Positions 23,466 to 34,137 are shown, counted from the stretch's first letter. The stretch: 64,000 nucleotides of DNA from Timema cristinae (GCA_039000515.1 JBCFYV010000100.1:37665956-37729955), one strand, 5' to 3'. Notes: generated by a model from the sequence alone, not told the origin. Translations and numbers: made by a program.

Positions 23466-23604
23466 TATATCACAATGTGTAGAAAATTAAACTCGTGGTT
23501 TCTACTGGAGAAATATTGTATTTATTTTGGCATAAACAAAAGTTTGAACTAAAAACTGCAAACGTATTGGCCTTTTCTCGGGGTCTATTTCACCCTACAC
23601 TAAC

Positions 23605-23759
23605 GGTATCAGTTTTTTCTTGGTGGATTATACTATGGCCATATCTTATAAGCCAAGCCTCACGGAACCATTCAAGGTAAACTTATAAGATTTCAAGATC
23701 GAAACGTGCATTGTCTTCGCTAAGCGATAGACTGTGATAAAAGATTTTAAAGTAAAAGC
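23605..23759. repeat. Fragment of a MITE also found at 40867-41300
   Basis: GTGGATTATACTATGGCC and ATCTTATAAGCC match TTGGATTACACTATGGCC and ATCTTATAAGCT at 40905-40935. Downstream AAGGTAAACTTATAAGATTT may be the other arm. Confidence 0.5.
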
Positions 23760-24142
23760 TTAAGGTGGGAATGAATGTGATGCGAGAAAAGGTAATTGCA
23801 ATTTTTATGGCAAAACTTTTTTTTGGCTAAAATAAATAAACTATTGCTCCAGTACAAACATAAAGTTTAATTTTCTTCACGTATTAATATCATCAGTTCC
23901 TGAATATCCATCATGGGCATAGAGGCATTAGATGAGAAACTTTTCAAATGAAGAGAAAAAGCTGTCATTATATTCCAGGACCTCTTTTACAGATATTCAG
24001 GAACTGTTGCTACCACCATGTGAAGAAAATTAAACTCTTATAGTTGTACTTGAGAAATATTTTATTTAGTTTGGCCAAAAAAATTTCGCCTTAAAAACTG
24101 AAACAACACTGAATTTTTCTAGCATATCCTTCCATCCCATGG
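23760..24142. mobile_element. TTAA-type palindromic MITE
   Basis: Starts after TTAA (23760-23763) as GGTGGGAATG. The inverted centre has ATGAGAAACTTTTCAAATG and diverged partner. The right arm ends near CCATCCCATGG without a surviving TTAA. Diverged copy. Confidence 0.75.
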
Positions 24143-24879
24143 CTCAAAACTTCAAACATATTATCTAAAATATCAACAGCTCTCATTATCATATAGATTG
24201 TTGGTCTAGGACGTACCTAGTAACAGCCATAATCAAAATTTGGTTTCACGACTTTACACAATCCATAGCTACTAAATGTTTATTAGACCATATAAGTTAC
24301 CATTGTAAATACCATGGTATTCTAATCAAACAAATGACCATTCAGCTGCAGTCTGTGTACTGGAAAACGTGAGTTAATTATTATCTTGCTAATTGCATTT
24401 CCTCTCTCTTCACTTTACGCACACGATTGGATAATGACATCGAATGTATCCGATGACATGGAAAATAAGTAAAATGTGATTAATTATACATTTGAATACA
24501 TTCAATGTTCTTGACAAATAGTTTATTTTGTAAAGTATCGTGTAGGTTTTAATTGATCGGAAAGAACTACTTTTCAAGTTTGATTGTCAAGTTTCATTAT
24601 TGCGTTACTAAACCGCCCTGATGAAAACCACAAAAAAAATGGATCATTTGCCCATATGCAAGTTGCTTTAAATGATAACTATTCGTCCAAATGCTGTAAA
24701 CACAGTTTGAAGGAAGGACATTTTTGACAATCATAAAATTATTAGGGTAATTTTCATTTATTCATAAGTTTGATTTGCAATTTACCACTTTTCATATTTT
24801 CATAGATAATATTAATAGAAATGAAATAACACTAATAATTACTTAACTTATTCTAGGACATTAGGAAATTCAAAGTTTT
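24143..24879. other. AT-rich stretch without recognised features
   Basis: No coding or repeat signal identified on either strand. Confidence 0.45.
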
Positions 24880-25213
24880 TTTGTAACATTTACAAAAGTA
24901 CGCCACTTATCATTATTATTAGCATGGCGTCTTAATACCCGTTTGGTTTATAAGCAAAAACCACCTATCCCTACCTTGAGCTAGTTCTATCCAGTCCACC
25001 TCAACACAGTCCACCCTTATCATTGACCTAGCTATATCCAGTCCCCTTCATTACACCCTATCTATTTAAAGTTAATTATAGTAGTATCCTCCCATCTGCG
25101 TAAAGGTCTTCCCAATTGGCTCTTCCCATTGGGTTTACCAGTCAGTACTCCATACAAGATTCTAGATTTTCCCATTCGCATCACATATCCCGCCACTACT
25201 TTTGAATCTAGTC
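24880..25213 (-). pseudogene. LINE 3' relic carrying a SINE 3' end
   Basis: Reversed LINE 3' end as at 11031-11560 and 59390-59650: ACAAAAGTACGCCACTT, CCTATCCCTACCTTGAGCT, CCCATTGGGTTTACCAG. A fragment of about 45 bp (24917-24961: TTATTAGCATGGCGTC, ACCCGTTTGGTTTATAAGC) is the reversed shared SINE tail, inserted between TACGCCACT and CCACCTATCC and so splitting the ancestral LINE sequence. Confidence 0.7.
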
Positions 25214-25603
25214 TTAAGGCGGGGTGCTAGTGAGCGCGAGTTTAGTGCATTAATTTTGTAATTTTTATAGAACAAACCTTTTTTGACCAAAATAAATCAA
25301 ATATTTCTTCTATAGAAACATATAGTTTTGTTTTTTGCACATGCTAATTTGTACAGTTGTTGAATATCTGTCATGAGCATGGCGGCATTTGGTGACAAAC
25401 TTTTTAAATAAAGAGAAAAGTTTGTCACCAAATGCCGCCATGCTCATGACAGATATTCAACAACTGTTCAAATTAGCATGTGCAGAAAACTAAACTTATG
25501 TTTCTATAGAAGAAATATTTGATTTATTTTGGCCAAAAATGTTTGTGCTATAAAAACTGCAAAATTAATGCACTAAACTCGCGCTCACTAGCACCCACCT
25601 TAA
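25214..25603. mobile_element. TTAA-flanked near-perfect palindromic MITE
   Basis: TTAA at 25214-25217 and 25600-25603 bound 382 bp that fold back almost end to end: GGCGGGGTGCTAGTGAGCGC at left pairs with GCGCTCACTAGCACCCACC at right, through to a centre of AAACTTTTTAAATAAAGAG. It is the best-preserved member of the family. TTAA duplications are the mark of piggyBac-type transposition, but the GGTG ends are not the classical CCC ends. Confidence 0.9.
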
Positions 25604-25798
25604 GCGTATGCTATTTGGGTAATGCATAATAGAAGGGAAGGTTTGAAGTTGACATAGAATACTAAGATGACTTGGCTTTGTTAGGTAATAGTAAGGAGGC
25701 TGTTGAGAGAGATGCAGAAACTTTATCAGAGGCTAATAAGGAAATTGGTTTAGAAATGAAGTTAAAAAAGACTAAATATTTTGATATATATCATATAA
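25604..25798 (+). pseudogene. LINE reverse-transcriptase fragment after the active site
   Basis: Plus translation gives DDLALLGNSKEAVERDAE and then EANKEIGLEMKLKKTKYF, the RT segment that includes the last two Asp of the Y/FADD site; the preceding residues are damaged. Same family as the LINE at 58294-59673 (GYADDLALLGN). Confidence 0.8.
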
Positions 25799-25800
25799 CT

Positions 25801-26075
25801 ATTATTATTAGCTACGCGTCTTCTACCCGTTCGGGTTATACGCACTTACACTAATGTGTAATGGTAAGGTGATTGTGAGATACAATGGAGGACCTACAGT
25901 TTAACGTGGAATCCGAACCACAGTGGAGGCCTGGCATTCCCCATATTCACAAGCTGTGATTAATACACGTCTTGTCAGAGGTGAAGGAAGGGTTTGGTAA
26001 ACAGATAAATCTGTGCCCGGACCGAGGATTGAACCCCGGACCCAACATAGAAGTCAGACACCTACCCCTAGTTCT
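25801..26075 (-). mobile_element. SINE family A, minus strand
   Basis: Reversed TAA tail, hairpin ACCCGTTCGGGT, body and head (CCGAGGATTGAACCCCGG). A small insertion GTGATTAATACACGT lies in the body, also seen at 37396-37685 and 48411-48714, defining a subfamily. Confidence 0.9.
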
Positions 26076-26661
26076 AACTTTAGATTGCTTATAATTATGA
26101 ATTTAAAACATCCTTAGCATAGGTAAAAACCCACATTTGATTTAACCAAGAAAAATCATTCTTTAAATAGTCTTAGTTCACTTTTTCTCCTAACCATTTC
26201 CAGAAATAAAAGTGGTTAGAAATATTTTCCTCCGAAGCTGGTAGCAGCACTCATACGAATTGGTTCCGTTAGGCTGGTCTGTGTTACCAACACACTACCC
26301 CCCACCCTCTGCGAGGCAAATGTGAAATCAACCGACAAGAAATAAAATAGAAGCCCTAGTGTAAACCATTAGTCGTTGGCGTTGATGCATTCAATTTAAC
26401 CCCTTCCTCCCCACCCACCCCCCGTCACAACAAATCCCCCCCCCCCCACCTCTTTCTCTTCCCCACTCCACCATTTTACTCACTTTATGTGACCACGACG
26501 CGTTTCGAATCGCCGGGTAGTTTGCGGAGCTCGGCCACACTTGATGGTTGGCGCCACTGCGCCGCAAGGCAGTTTATTACTGACTGCAAGGGATGTAGGG
26601 AGAGTATTGTGACGGGTGATTTTCCTGACGACAGGACCTGTTCTAGCCAAAGCTACAGAGT
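26076..26661. other. GC-richer unique stretch with C runs
   Basis: 26270-26660 is GC-richer than its surroundings, with long C runs (26399-26450) and several CG dinucleotides (GCGCCACTGCGCCGCAAGG). A minus frame (26480-26728) covers part of it but runs into the MITE at 26662 and has no recognised motif. It could be a promoter-like or exon-bearing region; I cannot show either. Confidence 0.3.
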
Positions 26662-27032
26662 TTAAGGTGCGACCGAAGGGAGCGCAAGTAATTTTACAGT
26701 TTTTATAGAATTTCAATTTTTTGACCAAAATAAATCAAATATTTTTCCAGTATCAACATAGAGTTTAGTTTTATGCACATGCTAATATCAACAGATCTTG
26801 AATATCGGTCAAGAGTGTCGTGGAATTTTGTCAACATTTCTTCTCTTTATTTAAAAAGTTTTGACAATATTTAGGACACCCTTTACAGATATTAAAGATC
26901 TGTTGTTATTATCATGTGCAGAAAGCTAAACTCTATGTTGCTACTGAAAAATAAATTGATTTATTTTGGTCAAAAAATTGTAATGCTATAAAAACTGTAA
27001 AATTACTTGCGCTCCCTTCTGCCGCACCTTAA
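26662..27032. mobile_element. TTAA-flanked palindromic MITE, tandem with next
   Basis: TTAA at 26662-26665 and 27029-27032. Ends GGTGCGACCGAAGGGAGCGC and GCGCTCCCTTCTGCCGCACC. Interior shares TAATATCAACAGATCTTGAA with 33767-34137 and 39298-39665. Confidence 0.9.
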
Positions 27033-27386
27033 GGTAGGATGGAAGGGGACGCGAGTTTTCATAGCAAAAAAAAATTTTAAGCAAAATAATTTAAATATTG
27101 CTTTTGTAGAAACACATTTGAATTTTTTTACACAAAGTAATATAACATTTATTGAAAACTTGTCGTAAGCAGTATTAGCATTTGATGAGAAACTTTTTAA
27201 ATTAAAATAAGTTCTCATCAAGTTTTAGGACGCCCTTGAAGATATTTAATAACTTTTGAGATTACAATGTGAACTAAATTAAACTGGAGACATATTTTAT
27301 TTATTCTATCGAAAAAAAAACACCCGTGCTATTAAAACTACAGAAATACTGTCCTTAACTTGCAATCCCTACCATCACACCTCGAC
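27029..27386. mobile_element. TTAA-type palindromic MITE, second subfamily
   Basis: Shares the TTAA at 27029-27032 with the preceding element. Starts GGTAGGATGGAAGGGGACGC and ends near CCCTACCATCACACC; the right TTAA is lost. The interior ATTTGATGAGAAACTTTTTA pairs with a diverged inverted partner. Confidence 0.8.
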
Positions 27387-27445
27387 GTCATAGTAAGTAC
27401 AGATAGGAATTACCGTTTAAAGAAATTTACGTTTTATTTAACAAG

Positions 27446-27750
27446 GTTGACCTCGGTGGTTTTGGGGCAAGGTGCTCTCGTCTCGTGACTCGATGTTCAT
27501 GGGTTCAAACCCAGCTGGGATCAACGGATTTTTCTTGAGCAATAAAAAAATCTAGCATAATATTCTTCAGAGGGAAAGTAAAGCTGTGGTCCCATGTCGA
27601 TTGTGGCACGTAAAATAAACCTGGAAGGAATGTGAAAATATCTTTCCTGTTAAAATTGGTAGGTGCGTTCCCTTCCTCTCATAGAAACTCTCGTGTGCTG
27701 AGATAAATCAGTCGGTTCAGAAAATGAACGTTAAATACTTCAAATAAATA
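27446..27750 (+). mobile_element. SINE family D, copy 2
   Basis: tRNA-like head (CCTCGGTGGTTTTGGGGCAA; B-box-like GGGTTCAAACCC) and the body shared with 17256-17540 (TTTTTCTTGAGCAATAAAAA; CTCTCGTGTGCTGAGATAAA). Better preserved than copy 1. Confidence 0.8.
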
Positions 27751-28170
27751 AATATTCGACTAATTTTAAGATAGAACATTGATATAAAAGTCATAAATTA
27801 TTGAATAATTCTTAAAATAATTTTAGATTGTCACCTTTGTTTTACCTCGAAGTTGTAATTTTATGTAAACGTTTTTTACTAATCGTCTACATCTCAGTTA
27901 ATTTGGGTTAGTCAAGGAAATAGCTTATTTTCCTTCCAGGATGTAAAGTAAGAATCCTTTGGAAGTATATATGTATATTTATAATAGAAAACAATAAAAA
28001 GGTATTTCTTAAAAAGCACGTCAATGCTTCCCGTGCACAAATAGTAGAGTGAGTCTTTTGACTCGTATTTAGAGGAGAAAATGTTATCAACAGGTAAAAT
28101 AAACGTATCGTAGGTTGAACTTCTTATTTCCCAGCTTCTCTTTAGATTTTGTAAATTGGTGTCTGGTTAC
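27751..28170. other. AT-rich stretch without recognised features
   Basis: Nothing recognised. Leads into the minisatellite cluster. Confidence 0.45.
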
Positions 28171-28940
28171 GTGCATTCCGAGGAGTGCGCACATCTCTCA
28201 TCACTCCTATCTTCGCACAACAGACATCGCACATGGCTCATCACTCCTATCTTCGCACAAATGACATCGCTCATCACTACTATCTTCGCACAAATGACAT
28301 CGCTCATCACTCCTATCTTCGCACAAATGACATCGCTCATCACTCCTATCTTCTCACAAATGACATCACTCATCACTCCTATCTTCGCACAAATGACTCA
28401 CTCATCACTTTATCTTCGCACAAATGACATCGCACATCACTCCTATCTTCGCACAAATGACATCACTCATACTCCTATCTTTGTACATCGCACATAACTC
28501 AATATTGGGACAAATGACACATCATCACTCCTATCTTCGCACAAATGACATCGCTCATCACTCCTATCTTCGCACAAATGACATCGCTCATCACTCCTAT
28601 CTTCTCACAAATGACATCACTCATCACTCTATCTTCGCACAAATGACATCATCATCACTTCTATCTTCGCACAAATGACATCGCACATCACTCCTATCTT
28701 CGCACAAATGACATCACTCATACTCCTATCTTTGTACATCGCACATAACTCCAATATTCGGACAAATGACACACTCATCATCCTATCTTCGCACATCACT
28801 ATCACTCCAATCTTCGCACATCGCACATCACTCCAATATTCGCACAAATACACACTCATCACTCTATCTTCGCACATCGCACATCATCCTATCTTCGCAC
28901 ATCACTCATCACTCCTATCTTCGCACATCGCAATCACTCA
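28171..28940 (+). repeat. Minisatellite cluster 1, about 33-bp unit
   Basis: About 25 copies of CACTCCTATCTTCGCACA with a variable ATGACATCGCTCAT spacer. Units are shortened toward the right end (about 24-26 bp). Several frames are open through it because 33 is a multiple of three. It starts with the flank GTGCATTCCGAGGAGTGCGC, whose inverted counterpart ends cluster 2. Confidence 0.9.
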
Positions 28941-29497
28941 TGGCCTGTGCACCGAGAAGATTGCACTTCGTACCTGGCTAGAGAAAACCATTCTGTATGG
29001 AGCATTCATACTGCCTTTTTTCTTAAATTATTTTTTAATTTTACTTTTAAAATATTTATTAAGAGAAAACTATTTGACAGCGTAGTAGTAATGATAGTGA
29101 TGAAATGTCAGCAGCGGCAAAATTTTATTTCTTTACCAGTAAAATATCCCATCAATCAGAAGAGACCCATAGATTGGGATTTCACCTCTTACGTATTGGA
29201 TGGAATTTAGTAGAAGGTTTAATCATGACATTACAATAACTATCATATCAATCATATGTATTAGTTTATCTTTTATGTCACTCATCTTCTTCCTAAAATA
29301 CACTCACTCTGTAGAAAATTCGTACGAGACAGACGTTAAAGCACAAGTAGAATCGGAAAAAGATTAAATAAAATGTGCACTGAACAACACTGAGGGTTTT
29401 CTTTGACCTTGAACCAACCAACCAACCAACCAACCAACCAACCAACCAACCAACCAGAGTCCCGTGCACATCACACAACCCTTCACAAAAACAAACC
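28941..29497. other. Spacer between mirror minisatellites
   Basis: Unique sequence with a (CCAA)n array at about 29409-29456. No gene identified; frames here are continuations of the repeats. Confidence 0.5.
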
Positions 29498-30412
29498 AAT
29501 TTGTTTCTTGTGTCTGGTTGGGGTAAAGTGCGGAGATAGAAGTTATGAGTGATGTGCCGATATAGACGTGAGAAGTGATGAGTGATGTGCCGAGATAGAA
29601 GTGATATGCGTTGTGCCGAGATAGAAGTGATGAGCGTTGTGCCGAGATAGAAGTGATGAGCGTTGTGCCAAGATAGAAGTGATGAGCGATGTGCCGATAT
29701 AGAAGTGATGTGCTTTGTGCTGAGATAGAAGTGATTAGCGATGTGCCGATATAGAAGTGATGAGTGATGTGCATTGTGCCGAGATAGAAGTGATGTGCTT
29801 TGTGCTGAGATAGAAGTGAGAGGATGTGCCGATATAGAAGTGATGTGCTTTGTGCTGAGATAGAAGTGATGTGCTTTGTGCTGAGATAGAAGTGATGTGC
29901 TTTGTGCTGAGATAGAAGTGATATGCGTTGTGCCGAGATAGAAGTGATGTGCTTTGTCCTGAGATAGAAGTGATTAGCGATGTGCCGATATAGACGTGAG
30001 AAGTGATGAGTGATGTGCCGAGATAGAAGTGATATGCGTTGTGCCGAGATAGAAGGATGAGCGTTGTGCCGAGATAGAAGTGATTAGCGATGTGCGATAT
30101 AGACGTGAGAAGTGATGAGTGATGTGCCGAGATAGAAGTGATATGCGTTGTGCCGAGATAGAAGTGATGTGCTTTGTCCTGAGATAGAAGTGATTAGCGA
30201 TGTGCCGATATAGACGTGAGAAGTGATGAGTGATGTGCCGAGATAGAAGTGATATGCGTTGTGCCGAGATAGAAGTGATGAGCGTTGTGCCGAGATAAAA
30301 GTGATGAGCGTTGTGCCGAGATAGAAATGATGAGTGATGTGCCGAGATAGAAGTGATGAGCGATGTGCCGAGATAGAAGTGATGAGTGATGTGCGTGCTC
30401 CTTGGAATGCAT
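29498..30412 (-). repeat. Minisatellite cluster 2, 26-bp unit, inverted to cluster 1
   Basis: About 32 copies of GATAGAAGTGATGTGC with TTGTGCCGA-type spacers. Reversed, the unit reads GCACATCACTTCTATCTCGG, clearly related to cluster 1 (CACATCACTCCTATCTTCGC). It ends with GTGCGTGCTCCTTGGAATGC, an inverted match (18 of 22) to the left flank of cluster 1. Confidence 0.9.
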
Positions 30413-30609
30413 GGAAGTGTGATTGTGCATGGAGTACTCGAGTGCGTTAAGTTAAGATGCAATGCAAAATGGCTTCATAGAGAATTCGAAACTAACGTCG
30501 ATCAATAGGACAGTCGCTATTTTCACTCGAGAGTTCCCCACTTTTTTCATTTTAATTCTTATTTTTTTCTTACACCGCATATTAATACCTGGACGGGATA
30601 TCTATATAT
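30413..30609. other. Right flank of minisatellite cluster
   Basis: GGAAGTGTGATTGTGCATGG directly follows the array. A frame at 30462-30710 has no recognised motif and runs into a degraded SINE. Confidence 0.4.
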
Positions 30610-30800
30610 TTATACCACTTAGGAAATCCTCTATTCTTGTGGAATTATACTCGCGTTTGTTGGGAAAGAGTGTGAGAAGCCATTTAGAAGAGAAAAAAAA
30701 AACTCGCTAAGCCCTGGATGTGATTGGGATCCCAGCCTCTCCGTCACATGAAATCCAAGACTATACGAGAGTAACACCATCCATCACGTTCCCGTCGTTA
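30610..30800 (-). mobile_element. SINE family C, minus strand, highly degraded
   Basis: Weak matches to body and head: ACTCGCGTTTGTTGGGAAAG, AAGCCATTTAGAAGAG, GATTGGGATCCCAGCCTC, and ACGAGAGTAACACCATCCAT. No tail seen. Confidence 0.45.
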
Positions 30801-31130
30801 CGTATTACTTTGTTTTTACCCACAGTGGGATCCTAATTGTATAAATCGTTGACCCGTATTGCGTTTGGTCGTTGCGTCTCAAATATCGGCTGGGTTGAAT
30901 GAGGCCTACTGGTGGATTATTTTTTAACTGTGTATTCTTTTTACATCCCTTCTCCACTCTAATGCGGGCTAGTTTTCACTTATAGTCATCCGATTTACCC
31001 TATAACTTTGATCAAGTCGTTAATAATACTAGTGTTCAATTTTTATATGTACTGTATTATTTAATCTTAGACTAAAATATTTCTTTTAGTTCCAATAACA
31101 TTGACAATCAGACACTTAAATTATATAATC
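30801..31130. other. Stretch without recognised features
   Basis: No coding or repeat signal identified, ending in the left target duplication (TATATAATC, 31122-31130) of the following SINE. Confidence 0.4.
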
Positions 31131-31306
31131 CAATCCGCCTCGGTGGCGTAGTTAGCTAACGCGCTGGTTTTGTGTTGAACTATATTGCCGAGGATTCAGG
31201 TTTACATCCTCTATATTTAACCCTCCCAATTTCTAACCCATTAGTGTAACTAGTACTTAAGCGTATAACCCGAACGGTTAGTAAGGCGTTGTGCAAAATA
31301 AATAAA
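31131..31306 (+). mobile_element. SINE family B, internally deleted, with TSD
   Basis: Head (CCTCGGTGGCGTAGTTAGCT) joins abruptly to the 3' part of the body (AACCCTCCCAATTTCTAACC) and tail, losing about 80 bp. Flanked by TATATAATC at 31122-31130 and 31307-31315. Confidence 0.85.
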
Positions 31307-31693
31307 TATATAATCTAAACTAACAGGATAGGGAGATAGAATATCAATAGCAAGGGTATTCATCCGTTAAATAGGATGGAAATCCTTAGGTAACCAAATA
31401 TGAGAAACGTGCACTAGAAAGTTTGTACAAAGTTTCATGGTTCAAAGGTCTAGCTTTAATGCCTGCAATTAGAGTGAATCTTCACTAATGACTTTTGATT
31501 AGTGTTTGATGAAAGTAAGGGAATGACTTTTTCTCAAATATTAATTTTGATAACCCTTGACGCATGCTTTAGATCTAAGGAGAGAATCAAGTTTGCTGGC
31601 AGTGTTAGAATCTACATTTATGATTTAGTTAGGAATTAAATTTTTTGACATTTAGAAAAGTCAATAAAATAATAATAATAATAATATATACTT

Positions 31694-31815
31694 AAGCCGT
31701 CACTTTTGATATATTATCAATACATATAAAACTATACTAGTAATATAGTAAAATGTTATCACTGCTGGTCGAAGAAATATGTTTATAATTTTAATAAATT
31801 ATTTCCTACCAGAAT
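31694..31815 (+). repeat. Dispersed repeat family G copy
   Basis: CGTCACTTTTGATATATTATC, AATACATATAAAACTA and TGTTATCACTGCTGGTCGAA match 42645-42745, 50190-50345 and 53873-54030. Confidence 0.6.
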
Positions 31816-31874
31816 TCTAATTTACATAACTATGTAATCAAATTAAACTTTTGATGCCAACAAAATCAACACAC

Positions 31875-31880
31875 TTTATT
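31875..31880 (-). promoter_or_regulatory. Possible poly(A) signal for the glycine-rich exon
   Basis: AATAAA on the minus strand, about 143 bases beyond the stop codon at 32023-32025. The spacing is plausible for a 3' UTR. Confidence 0.35.
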
Positions 31881-32022
31881 TGGAATTATGAGATGATAAG
31901 GATTTTTGTTGTTGTTTTAAATAATAGAAATATTGGAAATATATATATTTTTTTAGATTGTATAATTTATTGTAGGTACGTAAGCACTCGATGGCAATCT
32001 CACACGCAGTAATATGTTAACA

Positions 32023-32202
32023 TTATCGACCAAAACCACCTCCAAAGGAACTTCCACCAAAACCGCTGGCCCAGCAAAACTAACGCCATAGCTGCCACCT
32101 CCCTAACCCCCGACACTATAGCCCCCACCTCCATAGCCCCCCCCGCCCCCAGTTGGGTTGTATGTGCGCCGACGCCAAGCTTAAAAGTGCTGCCACCAGC
32201 GC
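32023..32202 (-). pseudogene. Terminal exon for a glycine-rich protein, damaged
   Basis: On the minus strand a pyrimidine tract and AG acceptor (CTTTCTTTTAG, AG at 32203-32204) precede AGGSTFKLG, then, in another frame, GGGYGGGGYSVGG and GGGSYGVSFAGP, and finally GFGGSSFGGGFGR followed by TAA (32023-32025). The glycine/tyrosine/phenylalanine-rich composition resembles cuticle or other secreted structural proteins of arthropods and also some RNA-binding proteins; the family is not fixed. At least two frameshifts (near the C runs at 32140-32155 and near 32065) and one in-frame TAG (32103-32105) break it. It is either a pseudogene or an assembly with homopolymer errors. No upstream exon was identified. 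Confidence 0.55.
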
Positions 32203-32240
32203 CTAAAAGAAAGAATACGATACATACAAGTACAGTACAA

Positions 32241-32527
32241 TAATAATAATATTATTATTATTAGCATCGCACCTTACTACCCGTTCGGGTTGTACGCACT
32301 TACGCTAATGTGTAATGGTAGGGTGATTGTGAGATGAAAATGGAGGACCTACAGTTTAACGTGGAATCCGAACCACGGTGGAGGCCTGGCATTCCCCACA
32401 TTCACAAGATGTCTTGTCAGAGGTGAAGGAAGGGTTTGGTAATCAGATAAATCTGTGCCGGGCCGAGGATTGAACCCGGCCGCCAGCATAGAAGTCTAAC
32501 ACTTTACCCCTAGACCACCAGGTCACC
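32241..32527 (-). mobile_element. SINE family A, minus strand, with TSD
   Basis: Reversed TAA tail, hairpin ACCCGTTCGGGT, body and head. Flanked by TACAGTACAA at 32231-32240 and 32528-32537. It lies just upstream of the glycine-rich exon, in its presumed intron. Confidence 0.9.
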
Positions 32528-32537
32528 TACAGTACAA

Positions 32538-33766
32538 AAAGACAGTCCAAAATAAAGTTCTATATAATATTAAGCTTCTATGAATAATCCTGTAACTAAA
32601 CACCGGAAGTATCGATGCCCAAAATTGACGCATTTTTTGGAGGCAGGACGTTAAAAAAAATCGAGATAATTTTGTTTATCATTACTCTCAATTAGCTGTA
32701 AAATTGATATCAAATTATATTAAGCGGGAAAGAGGATTAAATGGGTATAAAATAGTCATAACACCACCTACTATGGTTTGCTTAGAAGATAATGACTAAC
32801 TATTTTTTGATTTGCTTTTTGAGGGGAATTTAAGAGGGCAATCTTTTTACACATTAATTAAACTATATAATGTTTCATTTAAATTTAATCAGGCATTTTA
32901 AGTATAATTATTCAAAAAGTCAACTTGAATAAAAATCAATTTTTATTTATTTAATCAATCTAATACATAGCCTAAATTTTCAAAATTTTCAACTAGAAGT
33001 TTACCGAGAAAATCTTACTCAAATGGTTCTCCAGAAAACCACACACTTATGTATTGTTATCGTTTACATTTAGTGTGAATTCAATCAATATGTTATCATC
33101 AGTAATATGGACCAAAAAAATTGATGAAATTGACTTTTTTTTACAATCGATTGGATTCATTAATAATTGTTAAAATTGGGAATAATACTCTTTGAACTGA
33201 AAGCATTAATGTTAATATTTAATGGTTTAGGATTTTTGAGCTCACTTTGGTGAAATAAACATTGCAAACATTGCATAAACAAGTGTTTTTAACTTTTTTT
33301 TTTAGTTTTCCTAAATAATAATAAAAATTTCACTAATGTGGAAATAACTTAAATGTATAATTGGTTCGTCATCTTAAGAAACTTATTCCCCATTTATTAA
33401 TATAGTAGTTTTACTCTTATTTAGTCAAACAGTCGTATCTGCTTTATGTAGATTTACCTTCTGGCGCATAATGTAAATTTTGACAGCTATGAGATATATA
33501 TATATATTTTCCTTATTGCAATGTTGGCAAATTTAGTAAATCATGATTATTTTGATATTCTAAAAAAAAAAAATCTTGTGAATGTTTTGTTACAATTTGG
33601 TTTGTTTATCATTAATATTAAAAATATTATATTTAATTATTTTATATTTAAATTAAATATAGAAACAAAAGCTTAATATAAATATGACCTCGTAACTCGT
33701 CCACTTTAAAACCTCCTACCTCTGATATTAACGATTAAGATACACTTAAAGATCAAAATGTATAAA
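32538..33766. other. Very AT-rich stretch, possibly intronic
   Basis: No repeat or coding signal recognised. If the glycine-rich exon is real this would be its upstream intron. Confidence 0.4.
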
Positions 33767-34137
33767 TTAAGGTGAGGCAGAAGGGAGTAAAAGTATTTTT
33801 CAGTTTTTATAGAATAAAAATTTGTTGGCAAAAATAAATCAAATATTTCTCCAGTAGCAACATATAGTTTAGTTTTCTGCACATGCTAATATCAACAGAT
33901 CTTGAATATCCATCAAGGGTGTCTTGGAATGTTGTCAAAACATTTTATATTTATTTAAAATGTTTTGACAACATTACAAGACACCCCTGACAGATATTAA
34001 AGATATTTTGATGTTAGCATGGGCAGAAAACTAAAATCTACGTTGCTACTGGAGAAATATTGGATTTATTTTAGCCAAAAAAATGTAAAGCTATAAAAAC
34101 TCTAAAATTACTCGTGGTCCCTTCTGCCGCACCTTAA
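33767..34137. mobile_element. TTAA-flanked palindromic MITE
   Basis: TTAA at 33767-33770 and 34134-34137. Ends GGTGAGGCAGAAGGGAG and TCCCTTCTGCCGCACC. The centre ATGTTGTCAAAACATTTTAT pairs with ATGTTTTGACAACATTACAA. Confidence 0.9.

Larger units (their letters stand above)
22739..23604. mobile_element. TTAA-type palindromic MITE split by two SINEs
   Basis: The left arm starts after TTAA (22739-22742) as GGTGGGGTGGAAGG and the right arm ends near CACCCTACACTAAC. Diagnostic segments (GTCAAAATAAATAAAATA; CTTGAATATCATTCAAGAG; AGAAAATTAAACTCGTGG) match the family. SINE copies at 23011-23180 and 23191-23465 interrupt the right half. Confidence 0.75.

Noticed and set aside
28171..28940. CRISPR-like array of regular repeats
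   Set aside because: The spacers are as repetitive as the repeats and the window is eukaryotic; it is a minisatellite.
28156..29085. Several overlapping frames with repeated PIFAQMTSL-like peptides on both strands
   Set aside because: Translations of the minisatellite; open in several frames at once.
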